Below are positions 10,587 to 21,818 of a stretch of 64,000 nt of DNA, in pieces. The translations under genes were made by a program, and so were the position numbers. Under the pieces are notes generated by a model. That model searched no databases. It was not told the DNA's origin and saw only the letters and a list, made by a program, of their open reading frames with translations. Origin of the DNA: Pachyseris speciosa (taxonomy: Eukaryota; Cnidaria; Anthozoa; Scleractinia; Pachyseridae); assembly GCA_016490735.1 (NCBI GenBank), contig JAEMWC010000615.1, positions 202,501-266,500 on the forward strand, given 5' to 3'. Positions within the stretch are counted from its first letter, which is position 1, and every line of letters begins with the position of its first letter.

Positions 10587-11130
10587 ATGTTTTTTGGGTT
10601 ACGCTGTTTGCCTGTGTTCATCAGCAGAAAACTCAACGAAGACCTTAAATTTCGAGAAGTCAAGCCAGCCATTGTTAACCAACAATGTTTACTTTATAAA
10701 TTTCAATGTAACCTGTGCGATGCAGGATATGTTGGTTACACTCGCGGCCACCTCCACAAACGCGTTGATGGACACAAACAAAATTCGTCGTCAATTTATA
10801 AACATTATTTTAGCGAACAAAACTCGAACGTACCATCTTTTCTTTCAGAACAATTTCACGTGCTCAATAGAGGTTCTAACAAATTTAATTGCCTAATTAA
10901 GGAGATGCTTTTTACAAGAAAACTCAAACCATCCCTAAACGTGCAAACGGACTCGATTCGCGCAAAGGTATTCACTTGAAGAACTTGTGACCCTTTAATT
11001 TGTAGAGACTATATAAATCAAATATTCGCATTACTTATTCATTTTGCCTTGAGAATGGTGTCATGATGACGCCGAAACGTCGGCTTTTAACGTTAATATT
11101 CGCTTGCTTCTGTTTCAAGAAATCGATTTT
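10587..11130 (+). pseudogene. Penelope-like element 3' end with GIY-YIG endonuclease
   Basis: The ORF 10587-10979 contains CNLCDAGYVGYTRGHLHKRV, the Cys-x2-Cys, YVG and Arg signature of the GIY-YIG nuclease that closes Penelope-like retroelement proteins. The nuclease nicks target DNA for reverse transcription. The reverse transcriptase itself is missing upstream. After the stop, a 3' tail contains ATGATGACGCCGAAACGTCGGC, a typical Penelope-like terminal sequence that may be a decayed hammerhead core. Confidence 0.65.
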
Positions 11131-11159
11131 GATCAATAATAATGATAATAATAATAATA

Positions 11160-11856
11160 ACAGGATACATAGATAAGACCTCAGAGACACCACTGTGTAG
11201 ATTGTGTGAATAAGCCACTGAAACTGTACGACACATTGTCAGTGGATGCAAGAAGCTTGCCCAGAGAGACTATAGGAGGCGCCACGACAAGGTGGACTGC
11301 GGGTACACTGGGAGATGTGCAGGAAGTATGGGATTGAGTGTACTGACAAGTGGTATGGCCATCACCCCTTGCCAATCGCAGAGAATGGAGAAGTGAGGAT
11401 TACCTGGGACATGACTATCTACACAGACAAAGTGCTGAAGCATAATCGGCCAGATATTAGTCTAGTGCATAAAGATACACAGAAATGGACACTTATTGAC
11501 ATAGCGGTGCCAGCGGACCAGAACATCACCAGGACTGAGGAGGAGAAAGTGGAAAAGTACCAGGAAGTAGTATTTGAAATCAGAAGGATTCATAGGGCCT
11601 CGAAAGTCACAATAATACCTATCGTGACTGGTGCTCTTGGAAGCATATCGAAAAGTGAAAAGACCTGGTTTGGAAAGCTCGATGTACCTGACTTCCTTGG
11701 GAGTGTACAATTATCGACCATTCTTGGAACTGCTCACCTGTTGCGGAAAGTGTTGTGTCTCTAAGCTATGGGGAGTTGCTGAGACACAACACTACCCAGT
11801 AGAAAAACTGGAGAGAATCGAATGATAATAATAATAATAATAACAATAATAATAAT
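11160..11856 (+). pseudogene. R2/NeSL-type LINE fragment: C-terminal restriction-like endonuclease
   Basis: An ORF to 11764 contains the restriction-like endonuclease motif HNRPDI followed 14 residues later by IDIAVP, then VEKYQEV and GTAHLLRKVL at the C terminus. Site-specific LINEs of the R2/NeSL group use this PD-(D/E)XK-like nuclease in place of an APE endonuclease. The upstream CCHC knuckle is broken and the RT absent. The element ends in an AAT tail (11822-11856). A relative with RT is at 42.95-45.04 kb. Confidence 0.7.
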
Positions 11857-11859
11857 TAA

Positions 11860-13075
11860 TATTTCTTAGGCGCAAATTAATATGTTAATATGATCAAATG
11901 CGGCTTAAAAATAAAAAAATGTTTAAAATTAAAAAACAGTAAAAAAAACAAGTTAAAAAAAAAATAAAAAGAAGTTAAAAATATTCATTTACAATTCTGG
12001 GTATAATTCGGAAGACTGGTGCTTTGAAAACCTGTAACTCTCCAAATCCTGAACTATGTTTGAAATGAGCCATTATTATTGCCAACGACTATTGAGTTGC
12101 TTCGACTTTATCACCCCGAAAACTTACTAAATCTCCCGATTTCCCTTGAATATGACCGTTTATTCTGTTGCAAAACCAAAAACGCCCTAGGACAACACCA
12201 AAAATACGCAATTTTGTTTTGAAGTTTAGAAGACAAAAAACCTTCATTGGCAGTAAACTTCGACTCGACTTCTTGCAATCTGTTTCGATTTCCCTGCTCA
12301 CTTCGTTAGCCCGACCCGGATAACGCTATTTGATTTTAGTTGCTGTCACTGGCCTGTCATGTTCGCGTTTGTGACACAAGGGAATTCTGGGTAATTCTTA
12401 AATAACGACGACATGGAGGTCCGCCAATTTCCATTTCAGATGTTTATTTATATGTGTCGAGCCACCCAGTCCTGCTGACAAAATATTGCACCGATTGCTT
12501 TATTTATAAAACTCACCAAAATTGCCATGTCAGGTCCAGGAATCCATTCACAGAACGGCAAGAGACAACCTCACTCTGTGAATCGCCACGACTCGCTCAA
12601 ATACTTTGGCGGCCCAGTTGCTGTGCAATTGCTTCTCACCTCTCTTTTCTTTCAGAGGATTGTCTCTACCCACCAACCAAGCTTTAGGATGCCAGGCAGG
12701 GGGCTTGTGAGGTGGCAAATGGCTCGAAAAAGACACCTAATTACCTACAGAATTGTTAGCTGCAGAGAACGATTGAAAAAAAAGCGACAGCTAGCGTGAC
12801 AAGCGAGACAAAAAAGATAGAGCTTTTCGTCTTGTGGCATTGCAAAATCGCCGTGGTAACCCCTTATATGGAATTAGGAAATCGACTTGATCCCAAACCC
12901 TCAGGAATTACACAAAAAGACGTGCAAAATGACGGACAAGAATGAGTTAAAGAGGAGACGGTCTTTCGTCTCTTTTACACTGAATATACACCAAGCGTTA
13001 TGCAATGGTCATTCTTTATTTACTCTAGGATATTAGAGTAGCTTATACAGCTAATAACTCAGAGCATTAACCAAC
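11860..13075. other. AT-rich stretch without recognised feature
   Basis: A-rich low-complexity sequence fills about 11880-12000. Short ORFs at 12089-12800 on both strands overlap each other and show no domain. Confidence 0.45.
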
Positions 13076-13079
13076 CCAA

Positions 13080-13330
13080 CCATTACACAGTGTGTGAGTT
13101 CTTTAACGTCTCACTTAATCAATTATGAAGAGTTGCGAGACTGGGCCTACGGTTTATCTTCCTTACCCGAGAAGACTAGGAGGTCTAACCATTTGCAGAT
13201 GTGATTACAAAGGCACCACTTTCCCGTCAATTATTTAAAGCCCCTGAGTGTTGGTCCGGCCGGTGTTTGAACCCGCGACCTCCTGCACAATAGTCCGGTG
13301 CTCTACCAACTGAGCTAACCGGTCGGCGGT
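13080..13330 (-). mobile_element. tRNA-derived SINE (family 2), 3'-truncated
   Basis: The tRNA-like head on the minus strand is 13254-13324: GACCGGTTAGCTCAGTTGG, GAGCACCGG and GGTCGCGGGTTCAAA. The body continues with CACTCAGGGGCTTTAAATAATTG and matches the full copy at 49.5 kb for about 170 bp before breaking off. It lies in the intron between exons 11 and 12. Confidence 0.8.
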
Positions 13331-13640
13331 CAAGAGACTTTAACTTAAGCGAGAGCTTAACAATATTATTCCTTTAAACGGGATCTTAATAGATAAAGAG
13401 GTAAATGGTTGTTGGAATATATCCTGTGTTGGGTTTCAGGGGCACACCGCTGCAGTCTAGCCATCTAGATACAGTAGAATTTTAAACCCATTCATGAGGA
13501 ACTTGGAGTCGATTCCCGGTGCCGAAAGAACCACGCTGAAACTAAAGTAGGTAATAAGCAATGAAGGTAACCATAAGTGGCGGTTTTGGAATTAAGCAAT
13601 AGAAAGAATGAAAATTGCTAGACGCAAGGCTTTAACTTAC

Positions 13641-13754
13641 CATTCTCACAGCGTCTCCCGGTAAATCCACTTGAACAATTACACATGTATTTGTTTACTC
13701 CATCTATACAGAATCCGCCGTTTGCGCATGTGTGGTTAACACAGTCGTCGATGT
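13641..13754 (-). CDS. Exon 11 of the EGF gene: single calcium-binding EGF
   Basis: The 114-bp phase 1-1 exon encodes [16 protein letters not shown]...[15 protein letters not shown]. The acceptor TTCCAG and donor GTAAGT are canonical. It is the closest relative of exon 10 in the window. All six Cys and the calcium-binding residues are intact, so it is unlikely to be a decayed copy. Confidence 0.87.
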
Positions 13755-14169
13755 CTGGAAATAATAATTTGATTCGGGAAAAGAATATTCACATTTCCAG
13801 ATAGAAAAGAAAAAAGGAAGGAAAGTCACTTCGTTGAATGTATCACCAACATCAAAAACAAGGTATGTATTCACAGAACAGCAGTTAATTGAAACAATTT
13901 TTTTAACGCTAATTTTATAAATTTATTTCCACAACAAGTGTTAACAAGCACATGGTATATTTTATAGTAATGGCCATTAGCAAAAGGTGTAATTCTCTAT
14001 TGTTATTGAATTCCCGTAAACGAGAACTTTTCTCTTCACCTCGTCTGTCCAGGGGCGCAAAAATTGTTAGCCCTCCCATTTTCGCACTCTTGGTCAACAC
14101 CGGAGGAGAATATGTCACAAACCGGATGTGTTTATTCTTAACATAGGCACACACGTCGCTTTATACTGA

Positions 14170-14600
14170 AATGGACGAACAGATTGAATTCATCAAAAGA
14201 AGAAAATTATTTTTATCTGGAAAATATGGCCCTGACCAAAACATCTTATATAATTTACAGCCGAGCTCCACGCGCCAAATTACCTTTGGTAAGAAAATAT
14301 GGCAACTATCGATCGATGCGAGAAATTTTTATTTTGATTACGAGGGCACCGTACGATACTCCGTACGATCCTCTGTGCATCCATATGCCAAAAAGCTGAC
14401 GTTTAGAGAAATTGCGGGTTATATATGGTTTATCTACAGAAGATGGAGCTAGGTGAAAAAATATGAATAAATTAAACGAAAAGCGTTTATTGATACGATT
14501 TGAAAGATGAAATTTTGCTCCAGATTTTTAAGGCTTTCCGTGGTACCTTGATGTAGGGAAAGGCGGCAGTTAAGTGTCAAAATTGTTTTCCATTCATTGA
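14170..14600 (-). pseudogene. Penelope-like element 3' fragment
   Basis: Read on the minus strand, CCTTTCCCTACATCAAGGTA and CCACGGAAAGCC match 62.02 kb. They encode GLSLHQGTTES...NLEQNFIFQI, the C-terminal tail of a Penelope-like GIY-YIG protein. The tail region AACCCGCAATTTCTC...ACGTCAGC is shared too, but the segment carrying the hammerhead-like core is deleted in this copy. Confidence 0.65.
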
Positions 14601-14604
14601 TAAC

Positions 14605-15290
14605 TATTACAAGCAAATTAATGGTGTGGCGATAAGCACAAAAATGGGACCCAGCTACGCGATTCTTTATTGGAGGTTACGTCGAGCACCAATTCTTCAA
14701 TCAATACAACGGTCCTAAACCTGAACTATACGGTCGCTAAATTGGCTATTGCATCGATGCAATGTTTTGAGGAACTCAATGAATTTATAACCTCCGTCAG
14801 TTCCTTTCATTGGGCTCTAAAATATATCTGGGAAATTACAGAAACTTCGCTGGTTCTTCTTGATATCAAAGTACCAGTGTGCTCTCGAAAACCACAGATT
14901 CTCACAGTTATTTGTTGTATTCAACTTCACATCCATCTCACGTCAAACACTGAAAATACTGTCAAATAGCTTCTGCTCCCTGTTACGATCGTAGGAAAAT
15001 CCACGAAACTTTAAACAAATCAAAATAGCGGGCTTCGGGGTAATTTTTCATAGGCAGAGGCAAACGTGCTATAATTGCAAACATTGTTCACAAAATGATA
15101 AATTATAGTTATAACTGGACATACATTACTTGAGTGAACTCGCGCACGACAGGAAGCGAACGAGTTGCCAAAAGCGTAGGCTAGTTTGGTCGTAGGTGCG
15201 TTTACTAGTATTCCTAATTCGGCCTGCTTTATATAAATACATTATTTGCTTTCAAATAAAATTTTATGCGACAATTTAACCATTATCGTT
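14605..15290. other. No recognisable feature
   Basis: A plus-strand ORF of 99 codons (14670-14969) has no motif that I recognise. No repeat ends are seen. Confidence 0.4.
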
Positions 15291-15930
15291 TAAGAGGCTG
15301 TCCGCGTAAGAACGGATAAGGCAGATTTCGGACCCTCACCGACTGGTCTCATTTTTTCAGTGAAAGTCAACTGTTATATCCAATGCACAAATATCACATT
15401 AGTCTTGATCAATTCCATATTTTTCAATTTTTGGCGGGACGACTTTCAAGGTGACCTCAAAACTGGCTAATTTGCCTTAGGAGACTCTGAAATTTAGCTA
15501 TAAATGTCGGACGCTGCCAAAACACCACTTTTGATTCCAACAAGCAGAATTTTTTAAATGCAGAAGTTTCATCTTTCCTCGATATTTTAAAGGTTTAACA
15601 ATTGTTCTCTGTCAAAAAATGACGGAGTTATAAATTTTCTAAAATACCTCCTGCCAAACTCCGGAATAAAAGCTATTTTCTCGAATGTGGGACCTCATCT
15701 AGGATCGAGTTTGTGATAACTCAAAAGTACCAATATCAATGTAAAAACTTATAGAATAAAATTTGTGGGCACTCTCCAATGCGCGCCGTACAGAACTTCA
15801 CTAATTTTCCAAATATTCGCCAATTAAAGGTAAACAAAGATAACAGCGGTCGCACCTATCACCAATATATAAGCCGTAAACAAGAGGAGATAAAATAACC
15901 ACCACTAAGGGTCAAACTGTGGATTGTGAA

Positions 15931-16090
15931 TGTAACGAGTATGGTTACAAGAAGTACTAGTCTAGTTCCCGCCTTGCGCGTCACGTGACCAAGCTCGTGC
16001 GGAGCCATCTTGTAGTTTTGTTGTTGCTGCTCAAGTGCAATAGATAAGTTGTGTTTTGCGGACTCTGTTGTCTATCCGTTTGTCGTTACA
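15931..16090 (+). repeat. 5' LTR of the gypsy element
   Basis: The LTR is 160 bp, from TGTAACGAGTATGG to GTCGTTACA. It differs from the 3' LTR at a handful of positions (for example GGTTACAAG versus GGCTACATG), which indicates modest age. Such short LTRs are usual for some gypsy lineages. Confidence 0.92.
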
Positions 16091-16102
16091 CGGTGTCAGA
16101 AG
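16091..16102 (+). promoter_or_regulatory. Primer-binding site, probably tRNA-Leu
   Basis: CGGTGTCAGAAG follows the 5' LTR directly. The eleven bases GGTGTCAGAAG are complementary to the 3' end of animal tRNA-Leu (ending CTTCTGACACC before the last A). The first base is C where T is expected. Confidence 0.7.
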
Positions 16103-16183
16103 ATTCCCGAATCCAGACGTCACGAAAAGCGAAGTTATGAGTGAAAGCAGTGGTGAAGATAGCGAACAAGTCCGGCTTCAAGT

Positions 16184-16891
16184 TTGACAACCATGGCGAA
16201 TTTCCAAATACCTCCTCCTGACATACTCGAGCTAAACGATGGTTCGACAGCGTCCAATTGGAAAACTTGGGTCTCTGCTTGGAATAATTACACGTTGGCT
16301 ACGAAGCTAGATAAAGAGGAAGAAGCACGCCAAGAAGCAACACATTTGGCCGTAATTGGAAAAGAAGCGAACAAGGTGTTTCGTACTTTCACATGGGCCT
16401 CGCCAGACGACACGAAGAAAATCGCTGCGGTTGTAAGCAAGTTTGAAGAGTATTGCATTCCCAGGGAAAACACTATTTAGGAACGTTTTCTTTTCTTTAC
16501 GCGGGATAAGTGGGAATCTGAAAATGTTGATCAATATTTGACGGAGCTTCGCCAAATTGCAGCAAATTGTGATTTCGAGTCAATCACACCCGATCAGCTT
16601 CTCCGGGATCGACTGGTGACAGGTACAGAAACTGCCAAGGTACGTGAAAATTTGCTCAAAGAGAAGAAATTGACCCTTGAGAAAGCTATAGATATCGCTC
16701 GTGCCGCCGAGAGTACGGCTGGTCAAATGAAAGTTATGTCTGCTGAGTCTGGATTGAGTGCTGTGAAAGAGAAAGAGAAAGAGCAGCCAGAAAATGTCCT
16801 ATCTGTCAGCAGTGGCTGGATCAAGGACTGCAGATTCTGTGGTAGGAGCCCGCAGCTGCCCTGCCTTTGGTCAGATTTGTGCACATTGTAA
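16184..16891 (+). pseudogene. gag of the gypsy element (broken)
   Basis: The reading frame 16184-16480 ends at an in-frame TAG and continues in the same frame to 16891, so a single nonsense change splits it. The N-terminal part has DGSTASNWKTWVSAWNNY, typical of gypsy gag. A frameshift near 16840 separates the first half of the zinc knuckle (CRFCG) from the second (CAHCKKRNHF). The ending after the knuckle is degraded. Confidence 0.8.
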
Positions 16892-17039
16892 AAAAAGGAA
16901 TCATTTTGTTGCCAAGAGCCCAGCAAAAAGCAAGGTGTCTTCTGTCCAAGAGCGATTCTATTTTAGTGCTGCAGGTGTTGGAAACGTAGGTCGTGAGATG
17001 GTTACCCTCACTGTAACAAAAGGAGTCTAAGCCCCTTTC

Positions 17040-18720
17040 AGGTCATGATGTACGCTTCTTGATGGACACGGGGACTGAATGCAATCTTTTGCCTTTGGAT
17101 GTGTACAAGAAGGTGACAGGCGATCTACACTTGAATTTCCTCAATGCACTCGGCAAGTCAGTCCTGGTTTTAGCTAATGGAGATGAGCAACCCATCGAGG
17201 GCAAAGCCACAGTGTATGTCTCTCGCAAAGGAAACGCACACAAAATTGAAGTCAATGTAGTCAGGGGCCAGAGGTATGAGCCCATACTGTCTAAGCAGAC
17301 AATGCTGGAAATGAACTTGGTAAAGATTCTGGACGGTGACCGAGATCCACTCGTCAATGTACTGAAGTCCGACACAGAGCCATTGCTGGAAGAATATGAC
17401 GATGTATTCGAAGGCCTTGGAAAGTTGGACGGACAGTACCACATTGTAACACACGAGTCCATCAGACCTGTAGTGCATCCTTCGCGGCGTTTACCTGTTG
17501 CGATGACTGAGCGAGTTCAGCGAAAACTCGAAGAAATGGTAGCTGCTAACATAATCGAACAAGTCGACCATCCTACTGACTGGGTATCCAGTATGCCAGT
17601 GGTGACCAAGCCATCCACCGAAGCTGAGGGGGAAACCAAGTTACGCATCTGTTTGGATCCCAGGGATCTGAATCTTGCCATAAGGCGTGAACACTTCCCG
17701 ATGCCCACAATTGAAGAAATTGCAACTAGGCTGAATGGGACAAAACTGTTCAGTGTTTTTGATGCCAGTAATGGTTTCTGGCAAGTGGAACTTGACTATG
17801 AGTCTAGTAGTTTAACAACATTTAACACCCCGTTCGGGCGCTACCGTTGGAAGCGAATGACATTCGGCATCAATAGTGCACCGGAAGTTTGGCAGCGGAA
17901 AATGTGAGAGCACACTGAGGGCTTAAAGGAGTAGAAGTAATTGCAGATGGTTTTGTGATTGTTGGATTTGGCAACACACCTGCTGAGTGGCAGACAGACC
18001 ATGACCAAAATGTGCGTGCCTTCCTTGACCGTTGCCGTGAGAGAAACCTGAAGTTGAACAAGAAGAAAGCCCGACTGAGACAGCAAGAAGTTCCTTTAAT
18101 CGGACACATTCTAACCCCTGAGGGACTAAAACCAGATCAAAACAAGGTTGAGGCAATTGACTGATGTTCAGTCCTTACGTAGGTTCCTGGGCATGGTGAA
18201 GTACTTGGCAAAGTTCCTCCCACGTCTATCCGAAGAAACAGAAGTCTTGAGAAAACTCACTGAAAAGGATGCTGAGTGGTGTTGGCTGCAAAGTCATACT
18301 GATTCTGTGGCACATGTCAAGGAAATGATTGCATCTGCACCTGTACCTGCCTACTATGACGTGAATAAGTCAGTGGTCATTCAATGCGATGCTTCCCAAA
18401 GTGGACTTGGTACAGCTCTGCTACAGGAGGAGCGCCCAGTGGCTTACAGCTCGCGTGTGATGACTCAAACTGAACAAACTATGCTCAGATTGAAAAAGAG
18501 CTACTCGCCATAGTTTATGCGTGTGAGAAATTTGATCAGTACATTTTTGGAAGGAGCAATGTAATTGTGCAGTCAAACCACAAGCCAATCCACAGTTCGC
18601 CAAAACGCCTCCAACGCATGCGCCTCCGCCTGCAGAACTATGACATTCAAGTGGAATACAAGAAAGGAGAGAGCGTGTTCTTGGCTGACACATTAAGTCG
18701 CGCATATTTGGAAAATAAAA
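17040..18720 (+). pseudogene. Protease, reverse transcriptase and RNase H of the gypsy element (broken)
   Basis: The protease motif MDTGTECNLLP lies at 17062. RT motifs include LRICLDPRDLNLAIRREHFP and FSVFDASNGFWQVEL. The catalytic Tyr/Ala-x-Asp-Asp position reads VIADGF, with the second Asp lost. RNase H starts VVIQCDASQSGLGTAL and ends in the usual HKPI...ADTLSR region. Frames change near 17900, 18165 and 18505, so it cannot make one polyprotein. Confidence 0.88.
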
Positions 18721-18723
18721 CTA

Positions 18724-19894
18724 GTGAGTCAGACCCAGGACAGTGACGTGCGTTCTATCAGAGAACGACTGTTCGCTTTTGAGTTAGAGCAGATTAAACA
18801 TGGTGAAGATCTAAGTGTCTCCCCCACTCGTCTGGAAAAGCTACGTGAGGAGACTGCTAAGGATGAAGAATTACAGATCCTGTCTGATGTTATTCATGAG
18901 GGTTGGCCAGAGATCCTGTCAGAAGCTCACAAATATGACCGGCGTCGGAGGCAAGTAATTGAGCTGTATTGGAACAGCCGTGATGAACTGACCATAGAAG
19001 ATGGATTGCTATACAAGGGTCATCGTCTTGTGATACCATTTAAAGAGCGTTCTGGCGTTGTAAAGAGCCGGCATGAATCACATATTGAAAAAGAAGGAAC
19101 ATTGCGTCGTGCCCGCGACATTGTTTACTGGCCTGGAATCACAGCCTAGCTCAAAGATCACTAGTCAAGGTGTGGAATCTGTAACCGTTATCAGCCCGAA
19201 CAACGTAAAGAGCACTTAAATCCTCATGATGTGCCTAATTCGCCATGGGAGAAAGTTGGTATTGATCTTTTTTGCTGGACGAGCAATCATCTTTGATAGC
19301 CGTTGATTACTACTCTGGTTATTTTGAAGTGCAAGATATGAGTAGCACCACCAGCACCGGTGTTATCACCGTTCTAAAGGCGTGGTTTTCCAGGCATGGT
19401 ATTCCTGTGAGTGTCATCAGTGACAATGGGCCCACTTTCAACAGTGAAGATTTCAAGACCTTCAGTAAGGAATGGGATTTTCACCACGTCACATCAAGCC
19501 CTTATCACGCACAAAGTAATGGTCGTGTTGAAAAAGGTCGTGTTGGTCGTGTTGCAAAGCCCGAGCTGATAAGCGTGATCCTCTGCTGGCGTTACTTGAG
19601 TGGCGCAACACACCAACTGAGGGTATGAATGCTTCTCCTGTTCAGCTACTATATGGTAGGCGAACACGCACCCGTCTCCTAGTAGCCAAGCAATTGTTAA
19701 CTCCACAGGTGATAACTGATGTCCCCGAAAAGATCAAGATTAGGAAGCAGAAACACTACTATCATCGTCACTCACATGAACTGCCAAAATTGCTTGACGG
19801 TGGTGCCATTAGAATGCGATTGCCACGCGAGAAGGAATGGTCACTGGGGCGTGTCATTGGAGAGGAGGGACCCGTTCCTACTTGGTTGAGGTGA
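18724..19894 (+). pseudogene. Integrase of the gypsy element (broken)
   Basis: A zinc-binding part (ending CGICNRYQ) precedes the catalytic core with VGIDLF, SDNGPTFNSEDF and QSNGRVEK, the D,D(35)E residues of retroviral-type integrases. A stop at 19147 and frame changes near 19275 and 19540-19625 break the ORF. The C-terminal part with SPVQLLYGRRTRT is recognisable to 19894. Confidence 0.85.
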
Positions 19895-20284
19895 ACGGAA
19901 AGCATTATCGTCGGAACAGCAAATAGCTCAGAGCAACACCCGAGAAGTTACCGGCGTCAGTGGAGACAAACCTAGACATGACCGATCCTACTGAACTGGT
20001 TGAGTCAAGTCCAGCTGAGCCGCCACAGCCAATGATGCCGTCATCACCAGTGGTTTCTGGGACTCATACTGAAGGTAGTCCAGTGCGGGACCACCGCCCC
20101 CCAGTGTGGCTAAAAGATTACGAGTGCTGAAAGAAGACATTGACCCTGCCTTGTTGCCCTTTTTTAATTTGGCTTTATTATCTACTTGTGCAGGGGCGTT
20201 TAATATAGGAGATTTTCTAAGGTAGATTTGAACATTATGTTAGTGATTTCTTCTTTATTTTCATTAACGTTCTGTCTATTAGAC

Positions 20285-20297
20285 TTAGGAAGGGAGA
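20285..20297 (+). promoter_or_regulatory. Polypurine tract of the gypsy element
   Basis: TTAGGAAGGGAGA is purine-rich after its first two bases and abuts the 3' LTR start at 20298, where plus-strand synthesis is primed. Confidence 0.75.
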
Positions 20298-20457
20298 TGT
20301 AACGAGTATGGCTACATGAAGTACTAGTCTAGTTCCCGCCTTGCGCGTCACGTGACCAAGCTCGTGCGAAGCCATCTTGTAGTTTCGTTGTTGCTGCTCA
20401 AGTGCAATAAATAAGTTGTGTTTTGCGAACTCTGTTGTCTATCCGTTTGTCGTTTCA
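20298..20457 (+). repeat. 3' LTR of the gypsy element
   Basis: It is 160 bp, starting TGTAACGAGTATGG and ending GTCGTTTCA. It is the same length as the 5' LTR and is followed by the second GTGAA target copy. Confidence 0.92.
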
Positions 20458-21098
20458 GTGAATAGGACGTTTTCTCGGTTTAGCCGTTGTTTCGCGAAAA
20501 AGCTACCTTTATTTGGCATTTTAAATAGTAAAGCCATGAATAATGTCTTTCTATCGATATGCAAATTGCTGTAGCCGGATGAGTTTGTGATGCGATGAGA
20601 CGACAGAATCCCACATGAAACTGCTTTCTTTAAATGTATTTTCTAGGGAAAATAATTGTTTCTTTACCTCTATTTAAAAGCTTTTCTTACATTTGTGAGG
20701 TTTCTTCTTTACCCACGATGAGGAAACGCAATATTTGTTTTCAAAGACTGGCTTGTTGATTTCACTAATTTAAATAAGATGAGCCAGGTTGGCACTGTTG
20801 ACTCTTTTCTCCGAAACCTTCTCTTGCGGAGACTAAATTGCTTCTTAACAAAAATTTATGTTGCTGCACTTTGTATTTACGAATTCTCCCATATTTTTCA
20901 GTTATTCCAATTAGGATGCAATATTTAAGCTTGTGTAGCCTCTTTGCATTTGTCTACTTGTTGATGTCCCGGAAACCGGACATGTTTTTTTTATTACGCT
21001 CGGTCATGTAGATCAGTCCTGAATTTTTTGCTGTTCTTCATGTAAGCTTATTGAATCGGGTAGAGCAAAACCCATTTCAAGTATAGGTTTAATTCTCG

Positions 21099-21100
<2 letters not shown>

Positions 21101-21150
<50 letters not shown>
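21101..21150. repeat. AT dinucleotide microsatellite
   Basis: About 25 perfect AT units lie just before the Tc1 array. Confidence 0.95.
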
Positions 21151-21152
<2 letters not shown>

Positions 21153-21407
21153 TTGTTTCCTGGGTAGAATGTATTTCGTAGAGCGCTCAACTCATTTGAT
21201 TGAGGAGCATTCACTATAACTTTCACAGGAGTTCAGGCCTCAGGAGTAATCATCGTTTTATTGCGACAGTGCTGTTTCGTATGGTTCCAAATTATATGAC
21301 CACACTCATCAGGCAACTTCAACGATTTAGTATTAAAACTAACAGAACTGGCAGTAAAATATGGATGGTTGTTATGGGGATGCGTTACATTCAAGACATT
21401 GTATCTA

Positions 21408-21559
21408 CAATCTTGGACGGAATAAAATGGAGTAATTAACCCCCATCCCCCCCTAAGCAATGATGAAGGCGCGCAAAGAGCAAAACGCGCCATTTTGGCA
21501 TCATTGAAAAAGGGGGGAGGGGTGGTTCAAATGTTCCATTTATTGTGTCCAAGATTGTA
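21408..21559. repeat. Palindromic junction J1 (Tc1-type terminal repeats)
   Basis: The left arm CAATCTTGGACGGAATAAAA pairs with a right arm whose complement reads CAATCTTGGACACAATAAAT. Pairing continues through the C-rich and G-rich blocks to a GGCGCG/CGCGCC centre. The flanks are TA on the left and TA on the right. It could be a MITE or the element terminus. Confidence 0.85.
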
Positions 21560-21818
21560 TCAAGACTGTGAATGTCACGAAACAATGGGTGCGGGTAATT
21601 AGATAGCCATCTGTCAACTCGTTAAACGCGATTAAACACAGGTCTCTGACGCAGTCACGCGCGTCATCTATTTACGGTGTGCACTCTAAGTTAAGGCATT
21701 ACACCCGGGATATTTTCGGCAACATGGAGAATATATAACGGTGAATTGTTATGTGACTTTCGGAAATAGCAGAGGAGGTGATAAAGAACATTGTTATTAC
21801 CGAAAAATATCTTTCAAC

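Larger units (their letters stand above)
15931..20457 (+). mobile_element. Complete but inactivated Ty3/gypsy LTR retrotransposon
   Basis: The 4527-bp element has two 160-bp LTRs with TG...CA ends and a perfect 5-bp target duplication GTGAA (15926-15930 and 20458-20462). A primer-binding site and polypurine tract are in place. Domain order is gag, zinc knuckle, aspartic protease, RT, RNase H, integrase, which is the gypsy order. Several stops and frameshifts and altered active-site residues show it is dead. It is nested in the left arm of the large transposon. Confidence 0.92.
15294..20870 (+). repeat. Left arm of the large inverted repeat (interrupted)
   Basis: Matching blocks include GACTGGTCTCATTTTTTCAG, CTCCTAAGGCAAATT (in complement) and GTGATAGGTGCGACCGCTG (in complement). 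The arm is colinear with 30876-31945 except for the gypsy element at 15931-20457 and small substitutions. The uninterrupted right arm serves as the pre-insertion allele. Confidence 0.8.
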
